A DNA stretch of 14,188 nucleotides from Bacteroides sp. 43_108 (GCA_001915545.1 MNQS01000141.1:1-14188), one strand, 5' to 3'. Counted from the first letter of the stretch, positions 1 through 8,527 are shown. The notes: generated by a model not told the origin, from the sequence alone. Made by a program: numbers and translations.

Positions 1-63
1 GTTCAAATGGAATAAAGAGTGCTTTAAATTATACGCTTCGTTTTGTGAAATGAACTTTTCATT

Positions 64-246
64 TTGAAACGCGCGAACATTTCGATTTGCGGATTATACC
101 ATAGATTATGCACTGTAAAAAATGCTGATCAGATTATTGTAATGAAAGGAGGACGTGTTATAGAGCATGGAACACATAAGGATCTAGTTGATAGAAGAGG
201 TGCGTACTATACTTTAGTAAAAAATCAACTTAATTTAGATATTTGA
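64..246 (+). pseudogene. C-terminal remnant of a peptide-exporting ABC transporter ATPase
   Basis: Only the last part of an ABC ATPase domain is present. The readable sequence runs from a degenerate H-loop (YHRLCT where the family has AHRLST), through [21 protein letters not shown], to the tail [13 protein letters not shown], which is typical of Bacteroidetes peptidase-containing (bacteriocin or RiPP type) exporters. The only possible start is a TTG at 64. Upstream the same frame has stops at 13, 25 and 46, and no Walker A, signature or Walker B motif is seen in any frame of bases 1-63. A complete ABC gene would have to run through this stretch, so I read it as a truncated or rearranged remnant. 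The next gene, an HlyD-like partner, starts 12 bp after the stop, the usual exporter operon order. A sequence error or rearrangement near 50-85 could also explain the break. Confidence 0.72.
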
Positions 247-258
247 AAAATTTAGTTT

Positions 259-1005
259 ATGGATCGTGGTAAATCGGACAATATAGAATTAAGAAGCGAA
301 GAAGTTCAAGAGTTGATGGGGCATGTACCACCATTAATTTTACGTATTGGCATTAGTATTACTGTTGCTTTTGTCTTTGTGTTTCTATTGGTTGGTTGTA
401 TCATGAAATACCCTGAAGTATTAAGTGTTGATGCTAAGTTTATAACCGATGAAAGTGTTGCTGACATAAAGGTTCCTTGTGATGGAGTTTTGATAAAGTT
501 GTTGAAAAATTCAGAAACAGATGTATCTTGTGGAGATACAATAATGGGTATTGAGCATTATTCTATTCCGTATAATAATTTGGATACTTCTTATGTTGTA
601 GCCACGACTGATGGTGTTGTTTATAAAACATCATTTTGTCTTTTAAATGAACGTGTAAATAAAGGTACTTGTTTATTTGTAATTAAAAAAACTAGTGCTT
701 TAAAAAATATATATTGTATAGCGTATGTTTCATGCAACGATATTGGCAAGATTGAAAAAGGGCAAAGGGCTGAAGTTTTAGTTGAATCAGTCGTACTCAA
801 GATGCACGTAAACAATAAAACATTGGTACCCATGCATAACGGTATGTATCAAGTAGAACTTGTACAAGATAAAATTGATGACGAAGTGTCTCCTTTTATT
901 TTATCTGAAAGAAAATGTAGTGCAAAAATTGAGGTTGCAGATGAAACTATATTCGAAAGATTTTTCGTAAAACGTTTTAAACAAATGTTTCTCAAAAATA
1001 AATAG
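259..1005 (+). CDS. HlyD-family-like secretion accessory (membrane fusion) protein, short form
   Basis: This is probably the periplasmic adaptor that couples an inner-membrane peptide exporter to the outer membrane. Residues 8-25 (NIELRSEEVQELMGHVPP) resemble the N-terminus of Bacteroidetes HlyD partners of peptidase-type ABC transporters. A single membrane segment follows at about 27-49. Next comes a beta-rich region with a half-lipoyl-like stretch (KVPCDGVLIKLL, about 71-82) and a second half (ATTDGVVYKT, about 115-124). At 248 residues it is far shorter than classical HlyD (about 400-480), and I see no long coiled-coil hairpin between the lipoyl halves. Hairpin-less short forms occur beside Bacteroidetes peptide exporters. 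The ATG at 259 lies 12 bp after the ABC remnant, and glf starts 8 bp downstream, so co-transcription is likely. With the ABC partner broken, export function here is uncertain. Confidence 0.75.
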   Translation: MDRGKSDNIELRSEEVQELMGHVPPLILRIGISITVAFVFVFLLVGCIMKYPEVLSVDAKFITDESVADIKVPCDGVLIKLLKNSETDVSCGDTIMGIEHYSIPYNNLDTSYVVATTDGVVYKTSFCLLNERVNKGTCLFVIKKTSALKNIYCIAYVSCNDIGKIEKGQRAEVLVESVVLKMHVNNKTLVPMHNGMYQVELVQDKIDDEVSPFILSERKCSAKIEVADETIFERFFVKRFKQMFLKNK

Positions 1006-1013
1006 TCTTTAAA

Positions 1014-2141
1014 ATGGATATTTTGAAAAAGTATAATTATTTGATTGTGGGATCTGGACTCTTTGGAGCTACATTTGCTTGGTGTGCAATGAAGGTTGGA
1101 AAGTCGTGTTTGGTAATCGATCGGAGACCAAATCTTGGCGGTAATGTATATTGTGAAAATATAGAAGGCATCAATGTGCATAAATACGGTCCACATATTT
1201 TTCATACATCTGATAAGCAGGTTTGGGATTTTGTCAACTATTTTGTCGATTTTAATCGCTTTACACTTAACACATTGGCAAATTATAAGGGTGAGATATA
1301 TAATTTGCCCTTTAATATGAATACATTCTATGGAATGTGGCATACAAAGACGCCGGCAGAAGCTCAAGCTGTAATAGAAAAACAACGCTTCAAAGGTATA
1401 ATTGGCAATTTGGAGGAGCAGGCTTTATCGCTTGTCGGTCGTGACATATACGAAAAACTTATAAAAGGATACACAGAAAAACAGTGGGGTAGGCCATGTA
1501 AAGATTTGCCATCATTCATAATACGTCGTTTACCGGTAAGATATGTATATGATAATAATTATTTTAATGACCTGTATCAAGGAATTCCAATTGGTGGATA
1601 TAACAGGTTGATTGAAGGTTTGTTAAAAGGTGCTGACACAAAAACAAATATTGATTTTTTTGACGGGTTGCATAAAAGCTGGAGAAATATTGCGGATAAG
1701 CTAGTCTACACTGGTAAAATGGATGATTTCTATGAGCATAAATATGGTAGACTTCAATATAGGTCTCTGAATTTTGAAAAGGAAATATTGGATGTTCCAA
1801 ACTATCAGGGGGCTGCTATTGTGAATTATACAGATAGCGACACTCCTTTTACACGAATTATTGAACATAAGCATTTTGAATGTTTAGGTGATGAAGTTTA
1901 CAATATTCCGAAGACAGTAATAACACGTGAGTATCCATCAAAGTATGTTGATGGCTGTGAGGCTTATTATCCAGTAAATGATGTTGAGAATAACAATTTG
2001 TTTGCTGAATATAAAAAACTCGCAGACAAAGAAATGGATATCATCTTTGGCGGGAGACTTGCAGAATATAGATATTATGATATGGATGGTGTAATCAGAA
2101 GTGCATTGGATAAATGGGAGAACATAAAAAGTAAACTATAA
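1014..2141 (+). CDS. glf: UDP-galactopyranose mutase
   Basis: This flavoenzyme interconverts UDP-galactopyranose and UDP-galactofuranose, supplying the Galf donor for glycan synthesis in the cytoplasm. The 375-residue length is normal for the family. The N-terminal Rossmann motif VGSGLFGA (residues 12-19) binds FAD, followed by the acidic residue pair region VIDRR and the GGN motif. The family hallmarks KYGPHIFHT, YTEKQWGRP, RRLPVRY, the NYTD stretch and TRIIEHKHF are all present in order, covering the flavin and UDP-sugar site including the conserved arginines. The ATG at 1014 directly precedes a typical N-terminus. It sits 8 bp after the HlyD-like gene and 12 bp before a glycosyltransferase gene, so the downstream transferases are candidate users of UDP-Galf. 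That link is inferred from position only. Confidence 0.96.
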   Translation: MDILKKYNYLIVGSGLFGATFAWCAMKVGKSCLVIDRRPNLGGNVYCENIEGINVHKYGPHIFHTSDKQVWDFVNYFVDFNRFTLNTLANYKGEIYNLPFNMNTFYGMWHTKTPAEAQAVIEKQRFKGIIGNLEEQALSLVGRDIYEKLIKGYTEKQWGRPCKDLPSFIIRRLPVRYVYDNNYFNDLYQGIPIGGYNRLIEGLLKGADTKTNIDFFDGLHKSWRNIADKLVYTGKMDDFYEHKYGRLQYRSLNFEKEILDVPNYQGAAIVNYTDSDTPFTRIIEHKHFECLGDEVYNIPKTVITREYPSKYVDGCEAYYPVNDVENNNLFAEYKKLADKEMDIIFGGRLAEYRYYDMDGVIRSALDKWENIKSKL

Positions 2142-2153
2142 AATTAAAATACT

Positions 2154-2927
2154 ATGGATAATGGATGTTTTGAATGCAACAATGTAATGCATAACAATTG
2201 TGTAGTTTTTACTACACATAAATTGAATGTAGATATTATTAATTATTTGTTATATATTAAAGACGAAATTCGCGGAATTATGGATCTGCTAATTCTTTAT
2301 GATAATTCTGTTAATCCTATAATCGGAAGTGATTATCCTGATTTCAATTTCTGTTTTTTTAATTCCGAAAAGCTTAATGGATTTTTCCATCAAAATAATA
2401 AACTTTTACCGAATACATTAATGCCATTAATTGAATGTTCAAATAAATATCATTATAAACATTACCTGTTAATGGAAAACGACATAATCTTAAATGGTAG
2501 CTTTAGGAGTTTTGTTGAAAAAATTAATATTGACGATAATGTGGATTATATACATATTGCCAGCGATATTGAAGGTGGTCCGGAGAAGCATTGGCCTATA
2601 AAATATATTAGAAATAATCCCTTTGATAATTTATATTTTGCTTGGTGTCAGCTATTCTATATAAGCCGAAAGCTCTTGCAGGAAGCCGAAATATTTATTA
2701 AAGTAAATGATTCATTTCACTATGAATTTTTACTTCCTACTATTGCATACGATGGAAAGTTCATCGTGCGACAATTTGAAAATTTAGGTTACAATTTTCA
2801 AATTTCATGGGGACCTTCTAAGAAGTATGAGTATAAATACATTTATGAAAAAATGAAGAATACTTTTTATCATCCTATAAAGAATCTTGGTATAGTGGAT
2901 TTTGTACATACCAAAAGATTTGAATGA
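2154..2927 (+). CDS. Putative glycosyltransferase, paralogue of the N-terminal module of the next gene
   Basis: The 257-residue soluble protein has no signal peptide or membrane segment. The segment HYLLMENDIILNG, with E108 and D110, is a DxD-like acidic motif on a hydrophobic strand, as in GT-A type sugar transferases that bind a metal and nucleotide sugar. Further C-terminal landmarks are HYEFLLPTIAYDGK and TFYHPIKN. The same order (acidic strand motif, then H-(Y/H)-E-x-L-x-P-T, then YHPIK) occurs in the first ~230 residues of the following protein, so the two look like diverged copies. The acceptor and sugar are unknown. Its place directly after glf makes a galactofuranosyl role possible but unproven. 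The ATG at 2154 is used; a later Met at residue 12 is an alternative start. The gene is strongly AT-rich, like its upstream neighbours. Confidence 0.68.
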   Translation: MDNGCFECNNVMHNNCVVFTTHKLNVDIINYLLYIKDEIRGIMDLLILYDNSVNPIIGSDYPDFNFCFFNSEKLNGFFHQNNKLLPNTLMPLIECSNKYHYKHYLLMENDIILNGSFRSFVEKINIDDNVDYIHIASDIEGGPEKHWPIKYIRNNPFDNLYFAWCQLFYISRKLLQEAEIFIKVNDSFHYEFLLPTIAYDGKFIVRQFENLGYNFQISWGPSKKYEYKYIYEKMKNTFYHPIKNLGIVDFVHTKRFE

Positions 2928-2959
2928 TTTTTTGAATTTTGGCTTTTATTTTATTAGTT

Positions 2960-5086
2960 ATGAAACAGGTTTTGTTATTTCTTTGCGGAAAAACGGATGA
3001 TTGCGCAATAGATCAGTTCTTGAAACTGAAAAATATTGGAGATAAATGTAAGTTAGACGTTTTTTTTCTGTATCATCAAAAAGACACATGTGTCCCAATG
3101 ATAATACATAATTATCCTCATTATATATTCCAATCCGATATTTTGTTTTCTATGGGATATAAGCCTATATCAGATAGTTTGATTCCTGGTAGTAATCACT
3201 TTCCATTGTTGAAGTTTTATAAAGAATTTCCACAATATGATTATTATTGGTTAGTGGAGGATGATGTCCGTTTTACAGGAGATTGGAGTGATTTTTTCGA
3301 TGCTTTTGAGATGGATAATTCTGATTTTATATCTTCATATTTAAGAAAATATGCTGATGAACCCGATTGGCCCTGGTGGGGAAGTTTGAAAAATTGTGGA
3401 ACAGGTGTGGAAACGTGTGATTTGGTACATACTTTTAATCCTATTTATAGAATATCAAATAGAGCCTTGGAACGTGTTGACAAATGCCTGAAGGATGGTT
3501 GGAGCGGACATCATGAGGTTTTATTTCCGACTCTTCTTGCAATGAGTGGTATGAGTGTGCGGGATTTCAATGACGGGAAATCAATGTTTTATTTTAATGA
3601 GACATTTTCACATCTCCCTTTAAAACCACAGAATGTACGACATAATGTACTTTACCATCCGATAAAAGAAAAGTATTTGAGGAATTTGCGTAAACTCAAG
3701 CAAAACTGTGTGATTTCTGCAGTTGGAAATAACAGCCTTCATGAACAATGGATTTCTAATGGGGCAGATAGTAATTTCGATATTCATTTGATAGTATATG
3801 ACTGGTCATATAATAAATGGTATAATGGTGTGGATTTTATCAGTTATAGAAAAGGCTATAAGATGAAACTGGTATATGACTATTTATTGTCGCATCCAGA
3901 ATATATAGAACATTACGACTACTTTTTTATTTTGGATGATGATATTTCTACAGATGCAATCGGCATTGAAAAATTTTTCAGACTTATGAAAAAATATCAA
4001 CTTGAGATAGCTCAACCTGCATTGAAAGAGTCTTATTATACTTATCCGCAGACTTTGAGAGACAAAATGTGTGCGTTGCGCTACACTAATTTTGTAGAAA
4101 TTATGGCTCCTTGTTTCTCGCGTCAAGCATTAAAATTTGTATTGGAAACATTTAATGCCAATGAAAGTGGTTGGGGAATAGAATACCATTGGCCTTTTCT
4201 TATAAATTCAAATAAAAAGGATATTGCGATAATTGATTCCGCTTCAATGGTGCACACACGTCCGATTCAGTCTTTTAGTGAAAGAAATTATCGTGATTTG
4301 TATGAGTACCTGAACAACAATAATTTAACCAAAGATATAACCGAATACGATGCTGTTCCATTTGATGAAAGCCAATATTCGTGTAAGGCAGAATTTAATG
4401 AAGAGAGGGCTGCACTAAAAAATAGTCTTTTAAGCTTGAAGGAATATGCTTGTAAGATTGTTAATAAACTTTCTTCTTCATGTAGAATAAGTATGAATGG
4501 AACTGTTGGTATGGCTTTGTATTTGGCTTTGTATTCGCGAATATCAGAAGATAAAAAGTTCGCAGATTGGGCTTTGCATATTATTGAGAGAGAAGGTATG
4601 TTTCTTGATAGAATAAAAAATGACATGAGCTTGTTTAGCGGTCTGCCTGGTTTTTGTTGGAGCATTGAATGGTTGGCTCAGAATGGATTTATATATAACA
4701 ATACATCCGAAATACTTGATGAGATTATACCGTTAGTAAATGAGACAGCAGTGAAGCAACTTGATTCTTTCTCTGAAAATCAATTGAAAGAACTTGGATT
4801 ATATTATGAGTTAAGATGTAAGAATATCGAAAATAATCGTTATGATTCTTTTGTTGAAGAAGAGCATATATTGAAGTCTATATACGATAGACTTCATGAC
4901 GAGTCGTATGTTAAGAACGTATATAGTAATGGTTTGGACAAGGCTCTTATATGGTTGTATTCTTCTTTTTGGAATGAATTCAATATTTTTGACGATTCTT
5001 CGTTGGATGACAGTTGGAGCCTTATGAATACAATATATGAAACTTATGTAAACTTAGATGCTCAAAACTCAAACATATATACTTGA
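2960..5086 (+). CDS. Three-module protein: glycosyltransferase-like + DUF707 + truncated LanC-like domain
   Basis: I chose the ATG at 2960 (MKQVLLFLCGK), giving 708 residues; a TTG at 2939 would add seven. Module 1 (about 1-235) is glycosyltransferase-like, with WLVEDDVRF (E100, D101, D102), HHEVLFPTLL and YHPIK, and resembles the preceding gene. Module 2 (about 245-460) looks like DUF707: YFFILDDDIS with D326-D328, IAQPAL, YTNFVEIMAPCFSRQAL and the SGWGIEYHW motif. Module 3 (about 490-708) resembles the N-terminal half of Bacteroidetes LanC-like proteins: NGTVGMALYLALYSR, then GLPGFCWSIEWLAQNGFI at 561-578 and NTSEILDEI. Usual LanC proteins are about 400 residues with a Cys/Cys-His zinc site in the C-terminal half; that half is absent, so cyclase activity is unlikely. 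The module could instead bind a peptide acceptor. It follows glf and another transferase. Modules 1 and 2 are fairly secure; module 3 is a pattern match from memory. Confidence 0.7.
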   Translation: MKQVLLFLCGKTDDCAIDQFLKLKNIGDKCKLDVFFLYHQKDTCVPMIIHNYPHYIFQSDILFSMGYKPISDSLIPGSNHFPLLKFYKEFPQYDYYWLVEDDVRFTGDWSDFFDAFEMDNSDFISSYLRKYADEPDWPWWGSLKNCGTGVETCDLVHTFNPIYRISNRALERVDKCLKDGWSGHHEVLFPTLLAMSGMSVRDFNDGKSMFYFNETFSHLPLKPQNVRHNVLYHPIKEKYLRNLRKLKQNCVISAVGNNSLHEQWISNGADSNFDIHLIVYDWSYNKWYNGVDFISYRKGYKMKLVYDYLLSHPEYIEHYDYFFILDDDISTDAIGIEKFFRLMKKYQLEIAQPALKESYYTYPQTLRDKMCALRYTNFVEIMAPCFSRQALKFVLETFNANESGWGIEYHWPFLINSNKKDIAIIDSASMVHTRPIQSFSERNYRDLYEYLNNNNLTKDITEYDAVPFDESQYSCKAEFNEERAALKNSLLSLKEYACKIVNKLSSSCRISMNGTVGMALYLALYSRISEDKKFADWALHIIEREGMFLDRIKNDMSLFSGLPGFCWSIEWLAQNGFIYNNTSEILDEIIPLVNETAVKQLDSFSENQLKELGLYYELRCKNIENNRYDSFVEEEHILKSIYDRLHDESYVKNVYSNGLDKALIWLYSSFWNEFNIFDDSSLDDSWSLMNTIYETYVNLDAQNSNIYT

Positions 5087-5990
5087 AATAATGATATGAT
5101 TTAAACTCTATAAAATTTGCACCGGAGAGGAAAAACGTGTATGCTTCATCTCAGACACTTAGCGTTTGTATTGTAATAATGATTTGCAAGAAATATTTTA
5201 AAGTCCTAAAATTGCAGACGTAAAACATCTCATAAAGGTTAAAAATAAAAAGTGTTGGGCCTTAGGTTTTAAAAGAATGTTAGTGAATAAGTGAGGCCTT
5301 ATGAATTTTGATTGTTGCAAAGACGTCATAGGTGAAATTTGATGTGTGAAAATGAATTTATTGTGAGATATGGGAGATGTGCGTATCTTTAGGTTGTTGT
5401 ATTAGTTGGTCTGTAGCAGGTGATTCTGCTTTAGAACTGGACAATATTTAAAGTATGACAAAAGGTACACAAACCTGTTAAGATATTAGTCTGTTAGATG
5501 CTTATCCGATTTTTAGGTTTACAGATACGTTAAACCCTTTCCATATCTATTTTTACCTTGTTTTATATGTACTTTTCTTGCTTGCTAGGGTAAGATGTTT
5601 GGTGAATAAAATTTTGAAATCTTTAGTACATGTGTTCTCTAAGAATATTATACAATTGGGATTTATTGTATTATTTGTTTGTGATAAATTGTTATTACAA
5701 ATTATGTGTTACATGCTTTTTTGTTCTTGATTATTAGTGAGTTATAATGTGATGTGTAATATTGGTTTTGTTGGACTTTGAGAAATAGCTAATATTGCAT
5801 CAAGAAAAATAATGCAGAATTAAGTTATGGAAACAATCTTTGTAATGTGTTTTGCATATACAATGATTATCACATACTGGTTTTGTTTCTTTTTTGTTAG
5901 ATTTAAATATAATGGTTGTATTTATTGATACGTTAGCCTTTGTTTTGATCTTGTAAATTATAATTAACACAAACATAAAGTAATGAAAAT
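5087..5990. other. Gene-poor intergenic stretch, about 900 bp
   Basis: No reading frame longer than a few dozen codons starts here on either strand, and I recognise no tRNA, rRNA, CRISPR repeat or strong GC hairpin with a T-run. I looked for the missing second half of the LanC-like domain (zinc-ligand WCH-type motifs) and for small GG-leader precursor peptides and found neither. No exact match to the Bacteroides -7 consensus (TAnnTTTG) is visible; near misses with one extra spacer base occur at about 5160-5168 (TAGCGTTTG) and about 5935-5942 (TAGCCTTTG). The promoter of the transglutaminase-like gene at 5991 presumably lies in the right-hand part. The stretch is AT-rich and could be decayed coding DNA, but I cannot show it. 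Confidence 0.6.
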
Positions 5991-7943
5991 ATGAACTTGT
6001 TCAGTTTAAAATTTAGGTTTTTGGTAGTGTGTGTATTGGCATTTCTATTCTCTACCTTTGAGTCTTCTTCTGCCGGTTTTCCCTCCAGACGCTCAATTTT
6101 ACAGGCGAACCCTGATTTACAGAAGGTTCTGGACCATTGTGTAAATGATTCTTTGAAATATGAAGCCGCTTTATACTTGATAGATAATCTTCCATACCAT
6201 TATAGTTCTGTAGGAGACGCTTTAGAGCCTTATCGTTTGCAGTTGGATCTTTTTTCGCAGTGGAAAATGTCTCGAAGAGAGATTGTTGATTCAGTACGTA
6301 CTAAATATGGAAAGTGGAATATTTCAACATTGAAGAATATTAGTGACGTGTATATTGACCCCAACATATTGATAGATAATATTGATTGGGCTTTTAAAGT
6401 TTGGCGTGAACAGCCATGGGGCAAGAATATTTCTTTTGAAGATTTTTGTGAGTATGTACTTCCTTATAGAGTTGGCAATGAAGAATTGAAACCTTGGCGT
6501 AGGGATATATATAATCGTTTTAAGTACATTATTGACAGCCTGAAAGACTGTGAAGGTATTGATGACCCAGGTTTTGTTGCAAGTGCAGTTTTGGACTCTG
6601 TTGCAAAATTGCCTTATCATTTTACTGATTTCTTTTCTGCCGATCTTCATGTTGGCCCAGATATTGCTTATTGGCGTTCTGGAAGTTGTTTGGATTTAAC
6701 GGATGCAATGGTGTATATATTTAGGGCTTTGGGAATTCCGTGTTCTATTGATATGATGCTGATGAGGGGGGATGGAAATGCTCCTCATTATTGGAATGTT
6801 ACATTTGATTCTTCTGGAAATCAGAAATATTTCTCATTGCTCTATCGTAGACATAGATTGCAATCTGTTGCTTATTATCCTGATATAAAAGGAAAAGTGT
6901 ACAGGCAGATGTTTGCTTTGAATAAGGAAATGGTTGACTCGATGGCTGTTTTACAGGATTCTGTACATCCTCAATTCAGGTATCCTTGTTTTTATGATGT
7001 TTCATATATGTATTTAGGTGATAAGGCGTTGCAGTTTTCTTTAGGAGATTCGGCTTTTTATCATAAAATTAGTCCAGGTGATGTCGTTTATGTATGTCAA
7101 TCCAGAGGATTACAATGGGTACCGACTGCTTGGACTGTATATGATGGAAGTTCTGCAGAAGTAAATAATATTGAAGGGGATGTTGTCTATAGATTGGCAA
7201 CTTTTAATAATCAAAAATTAAGGTTCCTGACAGATCCTTTTTTATTGGAAAGTGGTAATGGCAATATTCGTTTTTTCAGAGCAAAGAATGAGTTTGTCAA
7301 TGTTGAGCTATTCTATAAGTTTAGTTTGAAAATTGAATCTTATTTGCCACGTATGGTTGGTGGTGTATTTGAAGGCAGCTGTACTCCTGATTTTTCTGAA
7401 GTTGATACATTGGCTGTTATAGATTCTATACCTACACGCTTATGTACTAAGTTGAGAGTCGATTCAGATAAAAAATATAGGTATTTGCGTTATTTCGGTC
7501 CTCGAAAAGGATATTGTAATATTTCTGAAATCACATTCTTAGGTCCTAATGATGTGAAGTATTCTGGAACGGTAATAGGAAAACCTGGCGTCAAAAACAA
7601 AAAATACACTTATGTAAATGCTTTTGATGGTGATCCTTATACCTCGTTTGATTATCCGGAGCCTTCCGGCGGATGGGTCGGACTTGATTTAGGTGAACCA
7701 AAGAGTGTTGAGGCTGTTGTTTTTTCGCCACGCAATCATGACAACTTTATTAGAAAAGGAGATGAATATGTTTTATTCTATGAGTCTGGAGGTAATTGGA
7801 ATTTTGCCGGGATGAAAAAAGCTTCTTCAGACTCATTGACCTTTAAGGTTCCTAAAGGTGCCTTGTTGTTCTTAAGCGATAGAACGAGAGGTGTGCAGGA
7901 GCGTATATTTGAATATCGTGACGGAAAGCAACTTTTCTGGTAA
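5991..7943 (+). CDS. Secreted transglutaminase-like protein with C-terminal discoidin-like domain
   Basis: The 650-residue protein begins with a signal peptide (basic start, hydrophobic LVVCVLAFLF, likely cleavage near residue 28), so it should act in the periplasm or outside the cell. A transglutaminase-like core follows: GSCLDLTDAMVYIFRALGIP with Cys233 on the predicted helix, H266 in PHYWNV, and D273 a few residues later, the expected Cys-His-Asp order. Such folds act as cysteine proteases, peptide transferases or non-catalytic binding modules, so the substrate is not known. The C-terminal part (about 500-640) resembles an F5/8 type C (discoidin) fold: NAFDGDPYTSFDY at 543-555, GWVGLDLG, then VEAVVFSPRN, suggesting carbohydrate or surface binding. 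It precedes the lipoprotein gene by 45 bp, so the two may be co-transcribed. The ATG at 5991 gives a good signal peptide. Confidence 0.82.
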   Translation: MNLFSLKFRFLVVCVLAFLFSTFESSSAGFPSRRSILQANPDLQKVLDHCVNDSLKYEAALYLIDNLPYHYSSVGDALEPYRLQLDLFSQWKMSRREIVDSVRTKYGKWNISTLKNISDVYIDPNILIDNIDWAFKVWREQPWGKNISFEDFCEYVLPYRVGNEELKPWRRDIYNRFKYIIDSLKDCEGIDDPGFVASAVLDSVAKLPYHFTDFFSADLHVGPDIAYWRSGSCLDLTDAMVYIFRALGIPCSIDMMLMRGDGNAPHYWNVTFDSSGNQKYFSLLYRRHRLQSVAYYPDIKGKVYRQMFALNKEMVDSMAVLQDSVHPQFRYPCFYDVSYMYLGDKALQFSLGDSAFYHKISPGDVVYVCQSRGLQWVPTAWTVYDGSSAEVNNIEGDVVYRLATFNNQKLRFLTDPFLLESGNGNIRFFRAKNEFVNVELFYKFSLKIESYLPRMVGGVFEGSCTPDFSEVDTLAVIDSIPTRLCTKLRVDSDKKYRYLRYFGPRKGYCNISEITFLGPNDVKYSGTVIGKPGVKNKKYTYVNAFDGDPYTSFDYPEPSGGWVGLDLGEPKSVEAVVFSPRNHDNFIRKGDEYVLFYESGGNWNFAGMKKASSDSLTFKVPKGALLFLSDRTRGVQERIFEYRDGKQLFW

Positions 7944-7988
7944 TGAAAGGTATATAACTTTTATTTATTAACATAAAAAATAATTATT

Positions 7989-8527
7989 ATGAAAAAAAAG
8001 AATTTTTTATTTGCGGGAATTGCCATTTTGGCTTGTAGTGTATTTGTATCTTCATGCTCAAAAGATGAAGATTATGCTGGTGTAGATTATTATGAAGATT
8101 GGACACCTGAACAGTTTGAAACTTTTGCTTCGAAAAGTGTTTCTATTCAAGGTGAAGATAATAATGATAAACCTACTAGTATTACATTAGCAACAGAACG
8201 TTATGAAACAAATGTATATTTTACGATAGATACAGAAGACGAGGATACATTGGGACATGGAAATCCTAGTATGGTAAATAAATTTGTGGATTATACAGTT
8301 TCCGTAATAGAGCTATATAGGGGCGAAGCCTATAGTAATACTTATGATGTATACGTAGATGTGAGTCGTAATACTTCTGATAATGTTTCAATTTCAGCTG
8401 AACTGGCGAGCATAAATGTTGAAAAAAAGTGGCATCTGTTAATGTAACTTATACTTACAACTATCAATGGTATGGACATTCAAAGACTGCCAAGGAATAT
8501 GACGTAGTATTAGTAGAGTGGTTTTAA
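7989..8527 (+). CDS. Small surface lipoprotein, interrupted by a -1 frameshift at an A7 tract
   Basis: The N-terminus is a lipoprotein signal with lipobox VSSC and acylated Cys23. The following S-K-D-E-D resembles the Bacteroidetes lipoprotein export signal, so exposure on the cell surface is predicted. I recognise no domain in the mature part, which is acidic and beta-rich. In the zero frame the protein ends at 8447 after 152 residues with the odd tail KKWHLLM. In the -1 frame from 8429 the reading continues as VASVNVTYTYNYQWYG to EWF and a TAA at 8525-8527, giving about 179 residues with alternating hydrophobic strands like the preceding part. I therefore take 8527 as the true or ancestral end. 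One lost A in the A7 run (8422-8428) or a ribosomal slip would explain it; a sequencing error is also possible. An IS remnant begins about 14 bp later. Confidence 0.75.
8423..8429 (+). promoter_or_regulatory. Slippery heptamer A AAA AAG in the lipoprotein gene
   Basis: In the zero frame the codons are GAA AAA AAG, so the heptamer is in the exact phase of the classical -1 slippery site used in E. coli dnaX. Slipping back one base leads straight into the reading that ends at 8527. I see no convincing stimulatory stem-loop in the ~50 bases downstream, so programmed frameshifting is not established. A one-base deletion in the A-run is the simpler explanation. Confidence 0.4.

Noticed and set aside
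849..1385. 178-codon open frame on the minus strand across the HlyD-like and glf genes
   Set aside because: It lies opposite two well-supported genes, has no recognisable motif and looks like a shadow of AT-rich coding sequence.
5087..5990. Possible precursor peptide or remaining half of the LanC-like domain
   Set aside because: I searched the frames for GG leaders and for zinc-ligand motifs of LanC; only very short frames with stops were found.
5928..5990. Bacteroides-type promoter before the transglutaminase-like gene
   Set aside because: TAGCCTTTG has one base too many between TA and TTTG, and I found no matching -33 element at the right distance.
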